Shown here one piece after another: positions 1-13,525 of a stretch of 64,000 bases of DNA. A program made the translations under genes and the position numbers. This DNA is from Ganoderma boninense (taxonomy: Eukaryota > Basidiomycota > Agaricomycetes > Polyporales > Polyporaceae), in NCBI GenBank assembly GCA_002900995.3, contig CM035305.1, positions 2,154,467 to 2,218,466 on the forward strand, read 5' to 3'. Numbering within the stretch: position 1 is the first letter of the stretch; each line of letters opens with the position of its first letter. Under the pieces are notes generated by a model. The model did no database searches and was not told the DNA's origin. It saw nothing but the letters and a program-made list of their open reading frames with translations.

Positions 1-108
1 CTCTGTACCTACTCCCGAACCATAAAACGTGGTAAGTGGTGTGGACCTCCTTCCCATGACAACCATCAAACATATACGCACATAGCAAAAACTATTTCCT
101 GGCCAAGG

Positions 109-2334
109 TCATGACCCCTTCGATCCGATGAGGATTCGAATCTTCCGCACAGGGGGCTCAATGTCCCCGTTGTCGGCGAGCCTCTGCGCCTCCAGGATCT
201 CGCGGCGGAGCTGTATCCCCTCGTCCACCTCTGCTCTCGTAAGCGGGTCGGGAAATGGCAACTCCCAGCCGTTGTGCAAGGCGCAGTTCCAGAGTGCTAT
301 CCGACCGCGCATGTCACTAGCGTGATGATGAAATCGCTAGTCAGCCAACGTCGCAAAACTTTGAGAGAGAAATAAACCCCGACTCACCTCTGATACTGGT
401 CGATCGCGCACTCGAACCTCGCTCTGCTCGCCTGTTCGTTGTAGTCTTCCTCCGTCCACCCGAACTTCTTCAGAATCTCGTCTTTTGCCTGCACGTGTAC
501 AAGCAGCTCGTCCCACATCGCCTCCTTCGTCGAAAGAACCCAGGTAACGGTACGATAGAGGTGCATATATTTGGTCTGCTCGTCTTGTGACTGAACCTTC
601 TCGACGGGGAAGATGTCAATGACTTGCTCTCCACCTAGCGAGGTACCCTCAAGCATCACTGACGGACGTTTGGCGGATTTAGATGACGTCGATCCAGAAG
701 AGTACGAGCCCGCTTGACTCGTGGTAGAGAGCATGGATACGGCCTCCGGATCTCGAGGAGGGGAAGGGGGGACCTCAGGGGCGTCGATGTGGGGAAGAGA
801 GGTGACAGAAGAACTGGGCGATGAATCACATTTGGCTACTTCTTCTGGTGAGAGACGAAGCGTGGATGAGGGGGATGTTCTAAGGGATCCTCCGTTTGAG
901 AAGGTCTCCGTGCGGGGACTGCTTGGAGGAGAACCATTTCGAAGGGGTATCGAAGACCCCGCGCCATTGGATGGGTGAGAGATGGCACGGGGTAATGGGG
1001 GTATCGTCGTGTCACGGATTGGCATAAGAGGGGCAAACGGGGCAAATGGAGGAGATTGGTACTGTACAACCGGTGGCGATAATACACGTGAGAAAAATGC
1101 TCCAAAGTATCCGGGTAATATTGAGGTGGGGTGGGCATTGATGAATCTAGTGGACCATACATCTTCATAGAGCATCTCGAGAAGCTCATGTTCGTGTCTG
1201 TGGTTCGATGTCGTAGATGATCCATTGTAGGAAATGCGTGCCGGAACGCTTCCCGTTGTCGAGAGACTTCGAGAACGTGCTCGTAGTGGATCGGTGTACC
1301 ATCGTGGTAGACTGGGAAATATTGCATCTACAATACATGGTGAGTAAGTGAACACACGGTGATATGGGACTTGCCCACCTTCTTCAATGTGCTCAATAGT
1401 AGCACCTGGTTTCATGACACGGCGAATCTCCTGAAGATAACGCATAAGGCACCGGACAAGGCTCCGAACGTTAAACGTACTTCATACAATGGATACCACT
1501 GCACCAAGCGATGAGCCCATGAATTGCCATGACATTATGCAATATTGATCACCAACCTTGTTCTCAGGGACACCGAGCGCGATGCCATTGATATGTACAT
1601 GGTCAAACTCTTCATCTTCGAAGGGCAATTTATTTCGCAAGCTTAGGATGGTCATTCAGGGGATGTGCGTGGACGGTAGGAAGAGGGTAGGCATACATGT
1701 TCGAGTGAACCCATTCTATGCGTTCAGCTATTTCTTGTTCGAGCACTTGGAGGGGTATTTGCATGTTGACCATATCGAGCCCGACCTAGAGTGCAATGAG
1801 GTAAAGGCCGAACCCGTATCGGAAAGGACCGCACTCACAAATGTGGCTTCGGGCCAAAGTTTAGCGGTGGAGATGACCCAGAGGCCCAGCTGGAAAAGGA
1901 TAACCATGGGTATGGCAGAAGAAACAATTGATAGCAACGCAACGTACACCTGTGCCAATGTCCAAACATCGTGTAGGGTTGGGCTTTCCTTCAAAGTCAA
2001 CATAGGAAGAGCGTCCCTTGGACTCAAGCAGGACGGCATTGTCGAGACTTTGCCTGAGAGAGGATGGTGAGGCGTGGATGGAGAGCAGGCTATGAGGAAT
2101 ACGTACAGCTCCACGACTTGGCTGTCGAAGGAACTGGGATAGGGGGCCTTCTCTCTGTCGTATGCGTGAAGCTTGGAACTGTTGCGGTAGAGAAACTGGT
2201 TCTCCTTCCTGTGTATGTTTCTGCGTGAGGGATCGGAGGCGTTGGAGTGGGTAGCGGTTGAGCTGCAGCTGAGGCGGGTTGGCCGGGAAGGGTGGGGGTA
2301 AGGGGGGCCCATTGTGGAGGGGGAGGATGGTCAT
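109..2334 (-). CDS. SAM-dependent methyltransferase domain protein, multi-exon
   Basis: Likely a class I SAM-dependent methyltransferase of unknown substrate. Spliced by eye, motif I reads CLDIGTGLGLWVISTAK, with an intron (GTACGT donor) after DIGTG. It is followed by TFVGLDMVN (motif II region), then FDHVHINGIALGVPENK, a tiny WYPLYE exon and EIRRVMKPGATIEHIEEGG, the usual 'R-V-L-K-P-G-G' strand. A Ser/Pro-rich insert of about 150 residues follows. The C-terminal part (KFGWTEEDYNEQASRARFE...) continues into a last exon ending at 109. The N-terminal stretch before motif I is low-complexity and Pro-rich, so the start is uncertain: ATG at 2334 is chosen, ATG at 2403 is equally possible. The gene is divergent from the GTPase gene at 3115. 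The family is clear from the SAM motifs; the substrate cannot be read from sequence. Confidence 0.75.
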
Positions 2335-3114
2335 GAATGGGAGGAGGAAGATGAGGGGAGTGGGGTGACATGACGGAAGGAGCGGCCGGGACCCAGTGGC
2401 CATATTCGCAGGAGGCTCAGGCGGCTCGTCCTCTCTCAGCCTCAGCCTCAGCCTCAGCCTCTCCTCTCCCCGCCCCGCAGGCGCCCACCCCATCTCATCC
2501 TCCCGATCCAGATCGCAATCTCCTCCTCGCGACGACTCACACCAGCCAGCCCCGTTTGAACTTTGGTCCCCGGCTAGCCTGTGCCTCTTGCCCCGCGACC
2601 CCTCCAGCTGCCCTCGATAGAGCCCTTCAGACGTCCCGAAGCCTGTGTAAAGGCTCCGGCTCGCACGGGGCTTGAGAGGTCTTCCCTCTCCGCTCCGGAA
2701 CAAATGGGCGGCGGCGGTATGCTCGGAGCATGGGGGCTTATCAGACCGCACGAGATTCGGACAAAGTAAGAATGCTGGAGACAGACGGGATCACACCGGA
2801 AGCTTGAAGTCTAGAGACAACCAACGGTCCCCATGCAACGATGTATAGGAGCCCCGCCACGTGTGCCGCGGCCCTGCACGCAGACGCAAGGGAGTTGGCG
2901 AAGAGGCTGAAAGGCAAACCCGCTCAGATCTGGGTCCAAGATCGCCCGTCCAAGGCCGCCCTGCGGATGTCCCGCATATGGCATAGCTCTCCCGGAAGAG
3001 TGTGGCTGCAAGCCACAAGGCTCGCACTCCATCCGCCTCCGCGCCACCACTTGCACCTCATCTGATTGCGGCAGTCTTGCAATTGCCTCCACCACTCCGT
3101 TACTGACCGTGACG
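2335..3114. promoter_or_regulatory. divergent intergenic region, methyltransferase / GNL1-like GTPase
   Basis: About 780 bases between the two divergent starts. It is GC-rich and contains a (CTCAGC)4 microsatellite near 2435. Several frames are open here, but none resembles a protein I recognise. I see no clear TATA box. Confidence 0.5.
2435..2460. repeat. (CTCAGC)n microsatellite
   Basis: Four perfect CTCAGC units at 2435-2458, followed by CT-rich sequence. It lies just upstream of the chosen methyltransferase start. If the upstream ORF were translated it would encode Leu-Arg repeats on the minus strand. Confidence 0.85.
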
Positions 3115-5668
3115 ATGCAGCGGCGCAAGCCCTTCTCTGCAAAGCAGCGCAAGGAGCAGCTCCAGCTCAAGCGTGCCATAAAGCGAGGCGACCTCTCTCC
3201 TCCCCCGCCATCTAAGCCAGATCGCCGCAAGAAAGGCCGCACTAGGGGCAACACATTGCCTTCAACCACACGCGCCACTGTAGCCGACTCAACCCGCCGT
3301 CTGGAATCCTCCTTCGTCAAACTCCCCCCCGCATTTTTGGACAGAACGAAAGTTCTAGCTTCCACATTACCTCTACCTCGTCCTATACCATCCAGGCTCG
3401 CGATCCTCTCGGATGTTGACCAACCCCCAGCTGCCTCTGACGCCGTGGCTTGCCCAAAGCGTCCGAAATGGCGGTATGATATGTCCAAGAAGGAGGTTGA
3501 AGCCAACGAAGAGGGCCTCTTCAAGAAGTGGCTCTCTCAGACTGACACCGCTGTGAACGCATGGTGCAACCCCAGCAGCACCCAGGACGCCCCAAAAACC
3601 TCATCTGCACCCGTAACCCAGACAGAAGGTGATCGCAAGCGGTCCTGACGCGATATCGGACAAAATGCCCCCCGCCCCAACCTCCTTCGAGCGTAACCTC
3701 GAAGTATGGCGTCAGCTGTGAGTATCACACATTTTAGCACTCATCCGCATTTTGCTAGCGACACTTAATCATCTCCGGCAGATGGCGCGTCACGGAGATC
3801 TCACAGATTATCCTCGTCCTTCTCGACTCTCGCTGCCCGACCTTACACTTCCCCCCTGCGTTATCGTCGTATCTTTCCAACACACCGCATTCATCTCGGC
3901 TTCGTACCATCTTGGTCCTGACCAAGGTTGACATCTCCGGACCTGATCGTGCCGCAGCATGGACGACATATCTCAATGCCCTCTATCCTGCTATGCGTGT
4001 GGTTCAGGTCGAGTCTTATACCGAAAAATACCCGGACACCGGCGGATCGTCCAGCGCAAGGAGGTTATTGGAACCTCATCTCCCCTCCGCGTTCCGGCAA
4101 ACGCTGGTGAATGCTTTTCGAGCAACACACGCCGAGCTTCTCGAGCCCCCGCTGGCTGTCAAGAACAATCCAGAACGTCTTGCTACCTGGCGACCGAAGA
4201 CTAAATCCGCGGTGGATTGGGATGCTGTCCTGAAGGCACATGGTGGTCAGGTTGGTACGGCGGTCGGTGGGGCTGCGGCCCCGAAGGCTGTCAAGATGGA
4301 CCCAGGGGACCACGGCGACGCCGATGACCAGACAGAAGACGATGACTCCGAGCCTGAATTCTTGACCATCGGACTCATTGGTGCGTTCAAAAGTCAACCT
4401 GCGGCAGACTGCTTCATCTCATCTGGTGTGGCCTGTCGCGACGAATAGGCCAGCCCAACGTGGGGAAGTCCTCGCTCCTGAACGCCCTATTTGGCACGCA
4501 AAAAGTCAGGGCTTCCCGGACACCTGGGAAGGTGAGATACTCAATTCGGCCGTCGATGCGCCGCCCAAGTGCATGCATCTCTGACTTCTCGATTTGTCGC
4601 GGCAGACCAAGCACTTTCAGACGCTGTTCTGGACGCCCGAGGTCCGGCTCGTCGACTGCCCCGGCCTCGTCATCCCTAACTATGTCCCGATGGAGATGCA
4701 GGTGAGGCCTGCACTGTATGGAACTTAATGTTTGAGTTCGGCCGCTCATGCAAGAACCCTGTCCATCAGGTATTGAGCGGGATCCTCCCCATCTCACGCG
4801 TCTCAGCCATCCCGCTGTGCATCTATCATGCCGCACGCCTTGTCCCCCTCGAAAAGGTCCTCGGACTCGCACACCCGTCCCTCTCCTCCCCAGCCCCTGA
4901 GGACAAGCGCACATGGCGCGACGGCATGCGTCCGGCGGCGGCTGGACCCGGCGAGACAGGTCAAGAGCGGCAGAAGGAGATGGTGTGGACGGCAATGGAC
5001 ATCCTCACGGCATACGCCACCAAGAAAGGGTGGGTTACCGCGAAGGCGGGGCGGCCGGACGTAAACCGCGCGGGGAACGCCAGTGCGTGCGCGATCTCCA
5101 TCTCTGTCATGCCGCCGTCCGAGATCCGCTGACTGCATATGCATTCCAATCTTTTGTCCGTTACGGCACGCTGTCAACTGTCTCGAACCCGCCCGGATTC
5201 GCTGCGGCGTGCTTACTTACTTACTTCTGGGGTGCGCGCCTTCCGCATATCACATTCAAACACTGATCACAGTCCTGCGCGCGCTCGCCGAGGGGCGGAT
5301 ACGCTGGGCATTCTGGCCGCCCGGCACCGACCCGCAGACGATCGCTGGACACTGTCAAGGCGCAGTCGACGGCCCTGGGGACGGCGTAGGCATCTGGATT
5401 GCGCACGGCCCGCATGGCGGCAGCCAGGATGCGTGTGATGAAGATTACGACAGCGAACGGGCTGACGAGGACGGCTATCCAGGCGCCAGGTCGAGGACGA
5501 GGCTGAAGATGGGGAGGCATCCCCTGCTGACGGAAGTGAAGAGGTTTCAGCAGACGACGGGGAGGATGCAGTCCCTGGGCCTGCAGCGGCTGGCGGCCTC
5601 GGTCGTCAATAGCCGGTACAGGCAGTCGATTCGGGGCCCTCGTGTTGGAGGACGAGGATGATAATTAG
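3115..5668 (+). CDS. GNL1-like circularly permuted GTPase
   Basis: Homolog of guanine nucleotide-binding protein-like 1 (HSR1/MMR1 family, YlqF/YawG-type GTPases linked to ribosome biogenesis). The start MQRRKPFSAKQRKEQLQLKR matches the basic GNL1 N-terminus. FERNLEVWRQLWRVTEISQI is the family signature. The G motifs are in permuted order: G4 LTKVD near 3912, G1 GQPNVGKSS near 4450 and G3 DCPGLV near 4655. The C-terminal domain (ILRALAEGRIRWAFWPPG) ends in an acidic tail and FGALVLEDEDDN. Several introns are visible, one carrying a (TTAC)3 run. Three single-base frame breaks are needed to keep the conserved frame, near 3617-3645, 5483 and 5614. At the latter two a CC or AA run looks one base short; the first needs one base removed. 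I read these as assembly errors. Confidence 0.85.
5213..5224. repeat. (TTAC)3 repeat in intron
   Basis: Short tetranucleotide repeat inside the last recognised intron of the GNL1-like gene. This intron starts at GTGCGTGCG after residues RAGNA and ends ...GATCACAG. Confidence 0.7.
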
Positions 5669-6556
5669 CGAAGAGGGGGGGGCCCTAGACGACGAGCATT
5701 CAGCTGTGCCTTAAGTAGTCTGGCCAAAGATGTCAACTCAAGACTGTTCCAGGGTGCATGTACGAAAGAGGGACGTGAGATTTTTCATTTCGCCCCTCGC
5801 ACAGGTTAACACGAGAACCGCCTGTTCCTGAATGTGAATGTGTCCGCGAACATTACAGCAAACGATGATTACAATCTGCAGGCCGAGACTCAACTAGGGA
5901 AATACTGGACCCCATGAGAAATCTATATATGTTCCATGCGACCGACCACAGTCGTCATGCGTTCCATACTTGTTGCCAACTTCCCTTTGATATCCTTGCC
6001 AGCAACGAGCTACACTGTGCTGTTCAGTCGAGGAGACAGACGGTGGGTCGACGCGCTGTCTTGCCAAATCGTCACTGTACGCACATGAAGCAAACATGAA
6101 ATATCAAGGGCAAGAGAGGGTGCAATAGAACTACCGTCTCATCATACGAAGCATACGCAACCGGCATCAAGGGAACGTTGAAGCGTCCAGCGGGAATGTG
6201 AAGGAAGCACCCATTTCGAACATCGTATTTCGAATTTGCGCACTTCCAGACACGAGCAAAACCGATACTTGGTAGATAATCAAACAGACAAGGAAACGGG
6301 GTTGTGAAAAAAATAAACATCGATGACGTCGGGGGAGATGGAAAGTACGGAGGGGGTAACGTAACTGAAAAATTGGGGGCCCTCGAGCAGGAGGGACCGT
6401 ACGAAGACGAGGGCCCTAGTATTGACAATGACGTTCATAGCAAACAGGTATCGTTGTAAGCGCGATCCACTGCTATCCATACACCGAGAATACGCACTGC
6501 GCCAGTTACATCACGTCACATCGCGTATACGGAGCCACTCCCTTCTCCTGGCACGC
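5669..6556. other. convergent intergenic region
   Basis: About 890 bases between two convergent stop codons, lower in GC than the flanking genes. An A-rich stretch with AATAAA lies near 6306-6318 and could serve 3' end formation. No ORF here looks real. Confidence 0.5.
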
Positions 6557-7651
6557 TTAGTAGCGCACGCCGGTGTTATAGTCGTACGCGGCATAGTCAG
6601 CGCGCGTACCACTGGGCCCGCGGTGGAGCTGCGCCATCGAAGGCTGAGGGCTCGGGCCGCGGTGGAGGTCAGCGTAGCCACCGACGGGGGCAAGGGCGGA
6701 GGGGCCAGCGGTAAAGTCGTGCTCGGGGAGGGCGTCAAGGCCGGCGTGGCCGTGTCCTGAGGAGTGGAACGAACCGTGGGAAGCAGCCGAGTTGGCGCGG
6801 CGGTGGCTCGGGAGGCCAGACTCTTCGGGGCCGGTGGGCTGCCAGTCGATGGGCTGCATGCGGTCGTCGAAGTTGGAGGACGGGCGGAGCTTCCACTTGC
6901 GGAAGAGGGTCCACGCAAGGGCGATGAAACCAAGAGAAGCGGCGATGACGATGATCACGGTGAGGGTGGTTTTAGTGATCTTGTTGGGGTTGTCTGAGGC
7001 AGCACCCACCAAGGGGGCAGAGCTAGCTGAGGCCTGGGACGAATCGCTGGCGGTGACGACAACGGTGGAGGTATGAGTGGACGACGGTAGGGTATCGGTT
7101 GGGGTGGTCTGGGTAGGCGGAGCAGCTTCGGTTGTGCTGCTGGATGAAGTGGTGCTGGTGGTAGACACGGTGCTCGAGGACGAGCTCGTCGAGGCCGACG
7201 TGGACGAAGCCGAGGACGAGGAGGTGTCACTGGCAGCCGAAGAGGACGCGGTGCTGGTGGCAGACGTCTGGAAACGAGGCAGTTCAGTGTCTGCTCCCGA
7301 ACATCGCTTCCAATCCTGCACTCACCGTCCCAGAAGTAGACGTCGCCGATGCGGACGCGCTGGTGACAGACAGGCTGGAGGCCGTCGCGCTGTCCGAGGA
7401 CGTGCTGGCCGTCTCGGAAGCCGTCGCAGATGTCGCGGCGGTCCCGGCAGAGGCAGAGGTGCCCTCAGCGCCGACGACAGGGATGATAGGGAAGATACTG
7501 TCATCGGGAGTGCGCTTCTTGATCATGCGGGTCAAAGAGGCATGGTCGCGGGGGGAGTGAACGAGCGAATTCGCCTCAGATACGGTGGCCAAGCCCAGGG
7601 CGGCGACGAGGCAAAGGAGTGTGAGAGCGACCTTGCGTTGCGGGCAAACAT
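6557..7651 (-). CDS. Ser/Thr-rich single-pass membrane protein (putative cell-surface sensor)
   Basis: Not assigned to a named family. The architecture is: N-terminal signal peptide (VALTLLCLVAALGLATVSEA), a short region with SIFPIIPVVGAEG, a long Ser/Thr/Ala-rich stalk likely O-glycosylated, one transmembrane segment (LTVIIVIAASLGFIALAWTL) followed by basic RKWK, and a cytoplasmic tail with His/Gly/Pro/Tyr-rich sequence ending YDYNTGVRY. This plan resembles Mid2/Wsc-type wall sensors and other fungal Ser/Thr-rich anchors, but I see no WSC cysteine domain. One intron with a GTGAGT donor lies near 7277-7335. ATG 7651 (MFARN) is one base out of frame with the signal peptide; an AA run at 7633-7634 would need one more base. 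Function is inferred from layout only. Confidence 0.7.
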
Positions 7652-8374
7652 GGCTATTATGTTCAAGGGGGAATCGTGGACGAAGGGTAGAGGAGAGGAC
7701 GCTGTGTAGAAAAGAACCAGGCTACCAGTCAGCGTCCAGCTCTGCTGGGGGAGGCTGTCCCCGTTTTGCGACAGGTGTCGAGGACAGAAGACGGTTCCGA
7801 GACCAGCCCGGGAGGCGGACAGAGGGTGGTGGTGGTGGGAGGAGGAAGACGGACGTACTGGACGTGGGGGCGGGGCGTCCCCGTCTAGAATCTGGTTTTG
7901 TCGGCTGATGAAGGAGAGAAAGGAGAAAGGAGCGGAGGATGGCTGGAGCCAAGGGGCGTAGAGCGCGGGAGGAGGGAGACAAGACCTGAACAGTGTGAAT
8001 CCTTCCCGGCGATACCAAGGTAACCATCCCCGTCCACCAATCACAGCCCCGCGCCTCTCCCGGCCATGTCGCCCGCAGTCAACCCGCAGCACCTCGGCCG
8101 TGTCCTTTCTGACGTTCACCTGTCAGTCCACTCGTTTCCACACACGATCATCGTATACCACCTCTACGGAGGTGAGCCACTACTAGACTAGCCGCCCCCC
8201 AAGTCAACAGGGGGCCAAACACTTTACACGGCAAGAGAGGAGACAGAAGCGTGGAAGGGATATAAATCAAGCCAACGAGGTATTCGAATTACTAGCACGC
8301 TAACAGTCCATCGCTCGTCGTATCTTCGTAAACAAAGGAACAGAAAAACAGCCAGCGTCCATCCATCTCCATCA
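7652..8374. other. intergenic region
   Basis: About 720 bases from the start of the Ser/Thr-rich protein gene to the stop of heparinase-like copy 1. It must hold the promoter of the former. Pyrimidine-rich tracts are visible on the minus strand. No recognised gene. Confidence 0.4.
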
Positions 8375-10923
8375 TCAGTTGTGGCTCGTCAGCGTCCAGC
8401 TGTCGATGGGCACCGAGGGAGGCGTCACGAAATCACTCGATGACATTCCATCCCATTGCGGGTTGAACAACACCTGCAGGCTGTACGAACCCGCCGGCAA
8501 GTTGATCATCACCACAGTCACGCCCGGATTCGGCTGGTCCACCTGGCCCGGTGGCAACGCCGGGTCGTTGTCGAACCGTTGCGCGGCTCCCGTCGTCATC
8601 GTCACCCCGTCAGGCGCGTTCAGGATGGTCATCTGCAGCTTCTTGTCGCCGATCGTCAGCGTCGCGGACGTGCCAGACACCGACACCGTCGCGTTGGTGT
8701 GCATCCGCCACATGATGGAGCCGGAGGCGTTGATGTCGTCCTGGAGCAGCACTTGCTTGCGGCCATTCAACAAGCGAATTCCCCGCTTGAACGACGTCCT
8801 ACAAGTCCATGGTCAGCTCGTTGCGCCCGTCGTCGTACACTTGATATCTAACTTACACATTGTCGTATGCAGACGTGAGATCCGCAGTGAAAAGTGCCGT
8901 GTCATCCTTCTCGACGTTTAAAACGGTACTCGAGCCCTGGGTGGTGCCCGAGGTCAAGTTCTGAAGGATGACTGGTTGTGCGGTAACCAGTTGGTTGGCC
9001 TGATTGACAAGGATCGTGTTCTGGCCCTCAGTACGCTTGCGGTAGTACAGCCAGCGGTCACTCTGCTGAGTGTCGTTGCTGAAGTAGCCGGTAGAGAGGT
9101 AGTCGCCCGAGCCAAGCTCGCCAGCCCAACGCGACCCGAGGGCGTCGAGCACGAAGTCACCGCAGTCGAGGTCATTGTGTGTCTGGTGGCCCTGGAGCGT
9201 GCCCGCCTTCATTGCAACGTACAAAGCGTTCTCGTCTGTCCAGGACGAACGCATAGCCGCCCATTGATCCGTATTGTTGGTGAAGAAGTGGTCAATGGCG
9301 AGGCCGTCCCAGAACGCGCCAACCACACTCGGGTTGTACCAGAACATGCTCCATGGCTCCGGGGCATCGTGTTGATCGCGCTGGAACAGCACGTACTCGG
9401 GGTGGTTGTAATGATCGCCGTAGAGGAGCATACCGTTTGCGGTGGAGGAGTATTTGTTTGGGCCGTGGTCTCCCCACGAGAAGAGAGAACCAGGACCAGT
9501 AATGTGCATGTGGAAGAGACCGGTGAGCTGGAAATTAGGGTTCACGTCGAGGAGACCGTAATCAGAGCCGGTGGCGGTCATGAGGGAGGAAGCCATCTCG
9601 GCGTGGCCGGTGGTGCCGAAGTACCAGTAGTTCGCGGTCTCGGCCCAACTGCCATCAGGCGAAACAGCGAGTGCACAATTCTGTTTCGCGTTATCCACGG
9701 TAAGAGCGAGGAGCTGCTCTGCCGTGCCAGTAGTGTCATCGCCGAGAATTGCGAGCGCACCGACGGTGAGACCGCCATTGCACACACAGTTCCAGTTGCC
9801 GTAGATGTTCGAAGACCACCAACCGGTGTAGCGGTTGTCGCTGTTACTGAACGCTACGACGCCACGTGAGAGACCGTATTGAATTAGAGATGTCCGGACC
9901 TGGCTTTTCTGTTCGTCGGTGAGGATGTCGTAGAGCCAGTCGTACGCGTAACCGAAGGCAGCGCTGAGTTCGGCGGTATCGAGGAAGTGAGTAGGGTTCC
10001 ACTTGTCTTCACCATCCGGACCGAAGGCCGTGGTGCCATTTCCAGCAGCGTTCTAGGAGAAATAGATCGATATTGGGACCCAACATCAACGAGATTGGTC
10101 ATACCTGAAGCTCCTTGAAAGCGCGGTCAACCCATTTGGTGTCGTTCGTCATGCGATAGACGTAAGAGAAAGCCTTAATCCTCATCTTCACCTCACGCGC
10201 GTTGTCGAGGATACCACTGTCGCCGTCCATGTAATACTGAACGACGGGGAGATCGTAGTATGCGGTCGCATTGGCGAAGATGGACTCGTTCCAGTACTTG
10301 AGGTACGGCTCTTGTGGGATGAGGCCTGGAAGAGCTGCCCACTTGTACGCAGGAGCGATCAGGCGGGGGCGGTCGGTGCGGACTTGGGTAACGGAGGGAC
10401 TCGCGGGCTGGAAGGGATCTGCAGGCCAGCCGGTAGACGAGTCGCCTGCGGGTTTGAGCGTCGGGGTGGTGAAAAGAGCGGTGTTTGTCTAAGAATAGAA
10501 TAGCCGGGCGGAGATGGGTGAGCGTGCATGCACGGCACAAGAGCATGAGACAACGTACGGTGGAGGGGTAGATCGGGAGCATGTACAGGCTGTCTGTCGC
10601 GGTGGCAAACAAGCCTAGGTCGTTCTTCGACCCAGATGCCGAGTTGGCATTGCCCGAGCTACCTGAGGTGCTGTTCGTGACCGTATGCTTCTCGTGGGCA
10701 CGAAGGCCAAGGACAATTCCGACGACGGCGGCAGCAATGACAAGGATACCGACTGGAATACCAATCTTGATCCATTTGCTAGTGCCTTCTTGGGCTTAGA
10801 GGGGGTGATGAACCCGGTGGACTCGTTGTAGTAGGGGTCGCCTGAGCCGTAGGGGGTGGGTTGGTGGATGTTGGAGGCGTTGCTATGATTATAGGTCGCG
10901 TTATAGCTGTAGTTGGAAGCCAT
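8375..10923 (-). CDS. heparinase II/III-like polysaccharide lyase, type II membrane protein (copy 1)
   Basis: Membrane-anchored member of the heparinase II/III / chondroitin-alginate lyase superfamily. It would cleave an uronate-containing polysaccharide by beta-elimination, but the substrate is unknown. A short Asn/Tyr-rich cytoplasmic tail precedes one transmembrane segment (WIKIGIPVGILVIAAAVVGI). Then come a linker, an alpha-toroid-like part (REVKMRIKAFSYVYRMTNDT, WNCVCNGGLTVGALAILGDD, NYWYFGTTGHAEMASSL) and the beta part with HQTHNDLDCGDFVLDALG, the family's His/Asp-rich signature. Introns lie near 10493-10555, 10053-10105 and 8801-8860. The start MASNYSYNATYN runs one base out of frame with the membrane segment: a CC run at 10785-10786 looks one base short. 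A second copy lies at 40579-43066. Confidence 0.8.
10785..10786 (-). other. likely single-base deletion in lyase copy 1
   Basis: On the minus strand AAG AAG GCA CTA continues in the wrong frame. One extra G in the GG run restores K-K-G-T-S-K-W-I-K-I-G-I-P, matching the membrane segment layout of copy 2. Confidence 0.7.
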
Positions 10924-11375
10924 GGCGCCACAGGCCCAGTGGGCTTAGAGAATGTAAGGAAAGGACGGCAGCGAACTGCTCAGCAAGGAGGTAGGAAAGG
11001 CTGTCGAGCCGGAGAGCGGGCGTGGGCCAGCGCGGGTTGGTGGTCGTTAGAGTCGCAGCGGGGGCAACGCCCAAGTCGTTTTGTACCTCTCACGCTCCCT
11101 GCCTGCCCCGGCACGCCTCGGCACAGCTATTTCTGCCTGGCTATTCTTGTCTCGCCTACTATCCTAGTCTCAACTCACGCACAACTACTGGGGTCCCCCC
11201 TGTTCACTCTCTTTGTGGCTCTCGCATTTTAACATGTAATATCTTGTGCCGGAGCACGACGCATAGACTATCCGCATCAAGAGAAGAGCGAAGTGGCCCG
11301 TCCTTACAGGCCATGTCCACCGACCGCCCAGATGACCCCAGAACCCAGGCGATACCGCGCCTTGGGTCATCTTCA
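10924..11375. other. intergenic region
   Basis: About 450 bases: promoter side of lyase copy 1 and 3' side of the thiolase gene. No gene recognised. Confidence 0.4.
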
Positions 11376-13002
<1,627 letters not shown>

Positions 13003-13525
13003 GTCGTTGTTGGGTTGAAGCAAGTACTGGAGAGGAGCAGGAGGTAGAACGCGGGGTAATAAACGAGAATCGTCCGAGCGCAGCTTCGGGGACGTTGTAA
13101 GCACTGTTTACTGGCGGTCGCTCAAGGTCAGGAGACGCGCTTTGTGCGGCCCAAGCATCACAGCACGATGCGGGGTGGGAGTGAGGAAATGAGACGTTGG
13201 CTACGGCGACCCGGACGGTGAGGTAGCCGGTCCGCTTCCCTCTTCCATCACGCTCATGTGATATCCCCGACTTTGTCGGGCTCTCACCAACCGCGCCATA
13301 TGTTTTGCATGGAAACAACCTGCGCTCGCCATGTAATTAAGATAGAGCATTGTTTCTGCTACTGATACTAGGACTAGGATGATTCTCCGTCCACATCGCT
13401 GAGATCGGGAGCGACTGGTCCTCGGTAACTCGTACACCCGCATAAGTACTGCTCGTGTACCGTGCGCCGTCCTGGCGTGACTCCCGCGCTCGCTCGCATC
13501 CTGACCGGGAGACATCCGAGGGCAC
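13003..13525. promoter_or_regulatory. divergent intergenic region, thiolase / TatD
   Basis: About 520 bases that must carry both promoters. I saw no convincing TATA box or recognisable fatty-acid-response element by eye. Confidence 0.45.

Noticed and set aside
3600..3665. A very short intron (13 bases, GTAACCCAGACAG) in the GNL1-like gene
   Set aside because: Removing it fixes the frame, but it is far below any workable spliceosomal intron length; a one-base error is simpler.
8976..9869. 297-codon ORF on the plus strand antisense to lyase copy 1
   Set aside because: It mirrors conserved lyase codons on the other strand, has no family signature, and GC-rich coding DNA often leaves the antisense frame open.
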